From JBEVEP01 sp040512755 (GTDB taxonomy: Bacteria > Pseudomonadota > Alphaproteobacteria > Rhizobiales > Rhizobiaceae), in contig JBEVEP010000061.1 in assembly GCA_040512755.1 (NCBI GenBank), forward strand, positions 1 through 9,056: a stretch of 9,056 nucleotides of DNA. The letters are read 5' to 3'. How positions within the stretch are numbered: the stretch's first letter is position 1; each line of letters opens with the position of its first letter. The translations under genes were made by a program, and so were the position numbers. Positions 5,785 to 9,056 of this stretch are shown here, in pieces. Below the pieces are notes generated by a model that saw only the letters and a program-made list of their open reading frames with translations, made no database searches and was not told the origin of the DNA.

Positions 5785-5923
5785 GCAGGACCCCATCCCA
5801 ATCGCTGATGAAGTTGCCGTCAGGGTGAGCCGAAGCGCTTGGCAAGTAACGAATGTGGGCCGATTTTTTGCCGAAGAAACGACGATCGGGCGACAATCCA
5901 GTCATCGAAAACTGTGGTAAGAA
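5785..5923. promoter_or_regulatory. Divergent promoter region between secreted protein and regulator
   Basis: This 139-nt gap must carry promoters in both directions. It contains an 8-bp palindrome AAGCGCTT (5833-5840) and a T-run (GATTTTTTGCC, 5863-5873). I found no strong -35/-10 pair. The region is the likeliest place for the winged-helix regulator to bind if it is autoregulated. Confidence 0.35.
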
Positions 5924-7666
5924 ATGAGGCAGCCCAACACAGCGGCATTGAGAGAGCCGATGGACACCTCGGTGCCGACCAGGTTCGTCATCAACGGGGT
6001 CGTTGCCGACCTGAGCAACGAGACGCTGAGCGACCGGTCGGGCAATTCTATCGATCTCAGGCCGCAGGCCTTCGCGGTGCTCCGCTATTTGTTCGAGAAC
6101 CCCAACCGGCTCGTCACCAAGCGTGAGCTGATGCAGTCGGTGTGGGCGGGAACGGCGGTTACGGACGACAGCCTGGTGCAGTGTATCCACGAGATCCGGC
6201 GCGCGCTGAAGGATAACGGACACGCCATCCTGACGACAAAATCGCGGCGCGGCTACAGGCTGGTGCTGCCGGAGGCGAACGCCGCAGCGACAGCCGCTAC
6301 GAGCCCGGCGAGTAAACGCGCGCGCCGGCCACCGCTCGCCGTCATTGTCGGGTCGTTGCTGCTCGTCCTCGCCGTTGGCGCTGCTGCCTGGTGGATGCCG
6401 CGGACGGCGCCTCCGAGCGGCAAGCCGGTCGTCGCGGTGCTCCCCTTCGACGTGCTGGAAGAGGATGCGGCCGCGCGCCGGCTGGGAAACGGGCTGACCG
6501 AGGACATCATCACCGATCTCGCGCGTTTCCCTGAATTCCAGGTCATCGCGCGGGATTCGATCCAGATATACGCTGGCAGATCGATCAGTTCGGCTGAGGT
6601 CGGCAAAGCGCTTGGGGTGAGTTTCGTGGTCGAAGGCTCGATCCAGCGCCAGGCCGACCGGCTGCGCATCACCGCGCAGCTCCTCGACGCGGCTACCGGC
6701 AAACATTTGTGGTCGGACCGGTGGGACCGGCCCCGCGAGGATCTGTTCGCTGTCCAGACCGAGATCTCCGAGCAGGTCTCCAACCGGCTCGGCGGCGGGG
6801 ACGGCATGATCCAGAAGGCAGGCCGGATCGCGGCCCATCGCAAGCCGCCAAGCAACCTCACCGCCTACGAGCTGTACCTGCTCGGCACGGAAAAGCTCGA
6901 GCAAATCAATCGCGCCGATGTCGAGGAGGCCATCAAGCTCCTCAAACGCGCCGTTGAACTTGACCCGGGGTTCGCGCGCGCCTGGGTCGAACTCTATCAC
7001 TCGTATAGCGTCATGACTGGTTTCGGCGCCGATTTCGAGGACAATTTGAAACTGGCCGCCGAGGCTGCCGAGCGTGCGGTCATGCTGGATCCAAGCGACG
7101 CGGAGGCGCACGCCGTGCTGGGCTGGAGTTTCGGCGACAGGAACGATCTTGCGCGCGCCAAGGCGGAATTCGACACGGCGCTACGCATGGCGCCGAACCA
7201 GTTCGAGATTCTGGCCTTCTACGCTTGCTGGGCCTCCACGTTCGGCGAGCCGCAGCGCGGTGCTGAGATGGCCGATCAGGCAATCCGCCTTAACCCGAAC
7301 TACGCGATGTGGAGTACGAGGCTTTTTGCCTCTGCGTATTTCATGGCCGGACGCTATGAAGACGCGCTTCGCATGCAGGACCGCCTGAGTCCTGAGAACT
7401 ACGGTCAATGGATGTGGGTATATCGCCCAGCAGCACTCGCCGCCGTCGGCCGCACAGCGGAAGCGAAAGCCTCTGTCGCGGAAGCGCTTAAACGGTTCCC
7501 CGAACTCACCATAGAGGGATTTGTGAACCTCCCCGGCACCAATGAAAACGACGGGCGGCGGCTCATCGAGACCATGCGGCTCGCCGGCTTCCCGGCCTGC
7601 GCAAAACCCGAGGCGCTGGCCGGTTTCGCAAAACCTGTGCGCCTGCCGGAATGCGTCGAGAGCTGA
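5924..7666 (+). CDS. Membrane-anchored winged-helix regulator with TolB-like and TPR domains
   Basis: The 580-residue product looks like a one-component, membrane-bound transcription regulator of CadC/ToxR layout. Residues 20-116 are an OmpR-type winged helix (Trans_reg_C): DLRPQAFAVLRYLFENPNRL, LVQCIHEIRRALKD and the wing SRRGYRLV. Basic residues KRARR precede one membrane span at about 137-158. Residues 166-290 resemble the TolB-like/FlgO-type segment seen between cyclase or helix domains and TPRs in rhizobial proteins (VVAVLPFDVL, GLTEDIITDLARF, LGVSFVVEGSIQRQADRLRITAQLLDA, HLWSDRWDR). Residues 311-530 are TPR-like repeats (for example AIKLLKRAVELDP, AKAEFDTALRMAPN, GAEMADQAIRLNPN). No cyclase domain is present. 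The DNA-binding part would be cytoplasmic and the TPRs periplasmic or membrane-facing, sensing an unknown signal. The start at 5924 has a weak ribosome binding site; ATG 5960 is an alternative. The targets are unknown; the divergent secreted protein is a candidate. Confidence 0.88.
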   Translation: MRQPNTAALREPMDTSVPTRFVINGVVADLSNETLSDRSGNSIDLRPQAFAVLRYLFENPNRLVTKRELMQSVWAGTAVTDDSLVQCIHEIRRALKDNGHAILTTKSRRGYRLVLPEANAAATAATSPASKRARRPPLAVIVGSLLLVLAVGAAAWWMPRTAPPSGKPVVAVLPFDVLEEDAAARRLGNGLTEDIITDLARFPEFQVIARDSIQIYAGRSISSAEVGKALGVSFVVEGSIQRQADRLRITAQLLDAATGKHLWSDRWDRPREDLFAVQTEISEQVSNRLGGGDGMIQKAGRIAAHRKPPSNLTAYELYLLGTEKLEQINRADVEEAIKLLKRAVELDPGFARAWVELYHSYSVMTGFGADFEDNLKLAAEAAERAVMLDPSDAEAHAVLGWSFGDRNDLARAKAEFDTALRMAPNQFEILAFYACWASTFGEPQRGAEMADQAIRLNPNYAMWSTRLFASAYFMAGRYEDALRMQDRLSPENYGQWMWVYRPAALAAVGRTAEAKASVAEALKRFPELTIEGFVNLPGTNENDGRRLIETMRLAGFPACAKPEALAGFAKPVRLPECVES

Positions 7667-7681
7667 GTGTCTTCTGAGCCT

Positions 7682-7710
7682 GCCGCGCCTCACGCCGCGC
7701 CGAAGGGGCG
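7682..7710. terminator. GC-rich repeat and hairpin between converging genes
   Basis: GCCGCGCC occurs twice (7682-7689 and 7694-7701). CGCC (7698-7701) can pair with GGCG (7707-7710). The 47-nt gap separates the ends of the regulator and the minus-strand XRE gene. A shared terminator is expected here, but there is no T-tract. Confidence 0.25.
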
Positions 7711-7713
7711 AAT

Positions 7714-8043
7714 CTAATCCACCAGCGCGGCGAGCATCTTGCCCGCCCGCACCAGCTTGTCGACATTCATGCGCGAAAGCGTGGCGTGGATCTTCTGCAG
7801 GATGCGGCTGCGCTCGCTATCCGGAACCGCGACGAGACCGACGCCGAAGAACACCACGTCCGGCACGCCAAGCACATCGCCCAGTTTTTCGATGGTTGGG
7901 AACGACGGCGCCGCAATGCCGCGCTCGATCTTGCTGATCATTTCCGTCGAAACGCCAACGCGCTCGGCCAGCTCGGCCTGGGTCAGGTTCCTGGCCTTGC
8001 GCTGATGGCGCAGGTTCGCCCCGAATGACTTCGTCAATGCCAA
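7714..8043 (-). CDS. XRE-family helix-turn-helix repressor
   Basis: This 109-residue cytoplasmic protein is a lambda-Cro/C1-type DNA-binding protein. The helix-turn-helix covers about 11-66: LRHQRKARNLTQAELAERVG, then VSTEMISKIERGIAAPSFPT as the recognition part, and IEKLGDVLGVP closing the five-helix fold. The C-terminal ~40 residues (SERSRILQKIHATLSRMNVDKLVRAGKML) are helical and probably dimerise. The best start is TTG at 8043, preceded by GGAGGG (complement of 8052-8057) with eight bases between; no ATG or GTG start is available upstream in frame. It is divergent from the small membrane protein gene, and the shared gap carries a repeated sequence over a promoter, so it may repress that gene or itself. 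Such proteins also serve as phage-type repressors or antitoxins; nothing here is specific. Confidence 0.9.
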   Translation of the reverse strand: MALTKSFGANLRHQRKARNLTQAELAERVGVSTEMISKIERGIAAPSFPTIEKLGDVLGVPDVVFFGVGLVAVPDSERSRILQKIHATLSRMNVDKLVRAGKMLAALVD

Positions 8044-8103
8044 CCGCCCAGCCCTCCGAGTCGGGCAGACTTGTCGACATCCGGGCGAGAGCGGAGGGAA
8101 TGG

Positions 8104-8141
8104 AATTGCGAGAATCTGTAAAATAGAAATATAATTGCGAG
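8104..8141. repeat. 9-bp direct repeat AATTGCGAG, operator candidate
   Basis: AATTGCGAG occurs at 8104-8112 and 8133-8141, start-to-start 29 bp. The first copy contains the -35 and the second overlaps the -10 and start region of the promoter at 8106-8135. This is a typical layout for repression by steric block, and an XRE-type repressor is encoded next door. The binding is inferred. Confidence 0.5.
8106..8135 (+). promoter_or_regulatory. Sigma70-like promoter of the small membrane protein gene
   Basis: TTGCGA (8106-8111) and a perfect TATAAT (8130-8135) are 18 bp apart, in the most AT-rich stretch of the divergent gap. Transcription would start near 8142, giving a leader of about 60 nt before the ATG at 8204. 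It is the best promoter match in the window. Confidence 0.55.
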
Positions 8142-8203
8142 CGTCGAATGAATAGAGTAAGTATAGTTATGAAAACATCCCGACGTAGCCCTATGAATGC
8201 GGG

Positions 8204-8488
8204 ATGGTTCAATCCATCCTGCTCTTCCTGAAAGCCCATCCCCAACTCGCCATGCTGGCGCTGATGGCGGTATCGGTGGGGCTGTGGCACGCGTGGGATT
8301 TGTCTATCCGGCCGCACTTCGTCAGCCGGGCCGAGATCAGGCGTATGGCCGACGAGCTTCTCGCTCGCCATGGATCGCGGGCCGAGGAAATCGTCTTCAT
8401 CGAAGAGGACCGCGCCTGGCGTTATGCCTACACCTACCAGCAGGGCGTTTGGCGGCGGGTGCGGAATGAACTGAGGCGGCGGGGGTGA
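8204..8488 (+). CDS. Small predicted single-span membrane protein
   Basis: The 94-residue product has a hydrophobic span at about 13-32 (PQLAMLALMAVSVGLW) and then a soluble part rich in charged residues: RAEIRRMADELLARHGSRAEEIVFIEEDRAWRYAYTYQQ and WRRVRNELRRRG. I recall similar uncharacterised proteins in rhizobia with a conserved IEEDRAWRY-type segment, but no function is known. It has no cysteines and no signal peptidase site, so the hydrophobic part should be an anchor with the basic C-terminus probably cytoplasmic. The ATG at 8204 has only a weak GCGGG upstream. It is divergent from the XRE gene and expressed from the promoter with the AATTGCGAG repeats. The sequence is in line with the resident genes in base composition. 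Confidence 0.75.
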   Translation: MVQSILLFLKAHPQLAMLALMAVSVGLWHAWDLSIRPHFVSRAEIRRMADELLARHGSRAEEIVFIEEDRAWRYAYTYQQGVWRRVRNELRRRG

Positions 8489-8688
8489 GGGACGGATTGG
8501 CGCAAGCTGGACAACCCCCTCTCTTGGATTTGCGAGCGGGCTTGTCCCCGCGGATTATTTGGCCGCCTCGCTCTCGGCCTGCAAAAGCAGATTATTTGTC
8601 GGAGCACTGTGCAACATGGCTCTAGCATGCTGGACGCCACGGGCGCACGGCACCGTGGCGCTGTTCCGCCTATTCAGCAGGGGGGGCG
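8489..8688. other. Junction region without a convincing gene
   Basis: These 200 nt lie between the small membrane protein and the end of the SIR2-family gene. Inverted repeats seen are GGACAA (8509-8514) with TTGTCC (8542-8547), GCGGG (8536-8540) with CCCGC (8547-8551), GGCCG (8561-8565) with CGGCC (8575-8579), and CTGC-AAAA-GCAG (8579-8590). The last is followed by ATTATTT and may terminate plus-strand transcription. The 9-bp sequence GATTATTTG is directly repeated (8553-8561, 8590-8598). On the minus strand, codons 8555-8590 read LLLQAESEAAK then TAA, which may be the end of a displaced gene. G+C begins to fall after this region. Confidence 0.4.
8536..8551 (-). terminator. Stem-loop GCGGG/CCCGC in the junction
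   Basis: GCGGG (8536-8540) and CCCGC (8547-8551) form a 5-bp GC stem with a CTTGTC loop. On the minus strand it lies directly after a TAA codon at 8555-8557 that closes the possible gene-end relic, the normal position for a terminator. No long T-tract follows. Confidence 0.35.
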
Positions 8689-9056
8689 CTACCAGCTGGC
8701 GTTTCGGGCTATCTCGACACGAGCTGTTTCCGCGAGCTGTGTTAATTTTTCCAGAGACTGCGTTAGGGCCACGTGGTCGTCACGTTTATCATACTGTAAA
8801 ATATGTAAGTTACGCGTCTCCTTTAGCATTCGGATAGTATCTCCGTGGACTTTCTTTGGTAAAATGAAGTAGTGACTTGCGGCGTAACTATGAAAAAATC
8901 GATAGTTTTCCAATAGGAGGATCAAGTCTGGATCATTTAGGCCGCAGCCAATAAACAGGAAACAGTTAGAAATAAGAAGAGATTCAAGCACTCGATAGGC
9001 GTTAGGGTGATTCGCTCTAGCCTCAGCATATTGCCGGCGTGTAAAGACAAGCTTAT
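8689..9056 (-). CDS. SIR2-family protein, C-terminal part (partial)
   Basis: The minus strand encodes the last ~122 residues of a SIR2_2-like (PF13289-type) protein; the frame is open past the window edge, so the start is missing. Reading inward, the diagnostic order is KLVFTRRQYAEA, then VLESLLISNCFLFIGCGLND and PDLILLLENY, HYFILPKK, and NLHILQYDKRDDHVALTQSL, with the protein ending shortly after at NASW. This matches the LTRxDY and FIGxSLxDPD pattern of SIR2-like domains in bacterial defence proteins, which usually hydrolyse NAD+ when infection is sensed. The catalytic asparagine and histidine residues lie in the missing N-terminal part, so activity cannot be judged. The SIR2 domain ends at the C-terminus, which fits a stand-alone or SIR2-last protein rather than DSR-type proteins with long C-terminal extensions. 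The GTG at 8991 is an internal valine codon, not the start. G+C is about 43%, well below its neighbours. Confidence 0.85.
   Translation of the reverse strand, partial: KLVFTRRQYAEARANHPNAYRVLESLLISNCFLFIGCGLNDPDLILLLENYRFFHSYAASHYFILPKKVHGDTIRMLKETRNLHILQYDKRDDHVALTQSLEKLTQLAETARVEIARNASW

Noticed and set aside
5833..5840. AAGCGCTT palindrome as an operator for the large regulator
   Set aside because: An 8-bp palindrome alone is expected by chance, and flanking symmetry breaks at once; noted only within the divergent promoter region.
5717..7111. Long antisense open frame (464 codons) opposite the large regulator
   Set aside because: Its translation is rich in Arg, Asp and His with no domain pattern, and the plus strand encodes clear winged-helix, TolB-like and TPR sequences. 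Such shadows are common in GC-rich genes.
2877..8043. Grouping the winged-helix protein, XRE repressor and SIR2 gene into one defence system
   Set aside because: They are separated by several resident-like genes of both orientations and differ in base composition, so only the SIR2 gene is supported as defence-related.
7817..8371. Antisense open frame spanning the XRE gene start, the promoter and the membrane protein gene
   Set aside because: It crosses the intergenic promoter and both gene starts, which is not compatible with a real coding sequence here.
8559..8872. Plus-strand open frames over the junction and the SIR2 end
   Set aside because: They are low-quality translations without motifs, opposite the clear SIR2-like coding strand.
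8689..8991. Treating the SIR2-like gene as a complete 100-residue protein starting at GTG 8991
   Set aside because: The frame remains open to the edge and the upstream codons read FTRRQYAEA, the conserved segment preceding FIGxxLxDPD, so the start is outside the window.
1..9056. CRISPR array, tRNA, rRNA, insertion sequence or integrase
   Set aside because: No regularly spaced repeats, no tRNA-like cloverleaf or CCA end noticed, and no transposase or integrase motif in any frame. A tRNA search program would be more sensitive than reading by eye.

Overview
The window is high-GC bacterial DNA, most likely chromosomal, from an alphaproteobacterium. The gene mix (small secreted proteins starting ISRYTST after the signal peptide, a winged-helix/TolB-like/TPR regulator, a DUF899 protein, a small lipoprotein transglycosylase) suggests the Hyphomicrobiales, perhaps near Mesorhizobium. 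That placement is inference from gene content and base composition; there is no rRNA, tRNA or other marker gene.

Layout, left to right. The first ~58 nt may hold the 3' end of a hydrophobic protein. Two tandem genes (226-552, 704-1009) encode paralogous secreted proteins with four cysteines at identical positions. They converge on an ogt-type O6-methylguanine-DNA methyltransferase (1071-1628, minus). Divergent from ogt is a lipoprotein lytic transglycosylase (1829-2647) with a short upstream ORF in its leader. A 229-nt gap rich in inverted repeats precedes an unrecognised protein with a probable C-terminal winged helix (2877-3323). It converges on a class I SAM methyltransferase (3464-4279, minus). 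A DUF899 thioredoxin-like protein (4550-5296) follows, then a small secreted protein on the minus strand (5383-5784). Divergent from that is a large regulator with an OmpR/CadC-type winged helix, one membrane span, a TolB-like domain and TPRs (5924-7666). An XRE-family repressor (7714-8043, minus) lies divergent from a small membrane protein (8204-8488). Between them is a sigma70-like promoter carrying a 9-bp direct repeat.

The right edge differs. From about 8740 to the end, G+C falls to roughly 43% by hand count, against about 60-70% in the resident genes. This stretch encodes, on the minus strand, the C-terminal ~120 residues of a SIR2-family (SIR2_2-like) protein whose N-terminus lies beyond the window. 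SIR2-domain proteins of this kind are frequent NAD+-depleting effectors of anti-phage systems, so the window probably stops just inside a horizontally acquired defence locus. The ~200-nt junction (8489-8688) has no convincing gene but holds hairpins, a 9-bp direct repeat and what may be the last codons of a displaced resident gene.

Most other genes look like single, independently transcribed housekeeping or accessory genes in alternating orientation, with no extended operon. The tandem secreted pair is the only obvious co-directional cluster. No CRISPR array, RNA gene, insertion sequence or replication origin was found.
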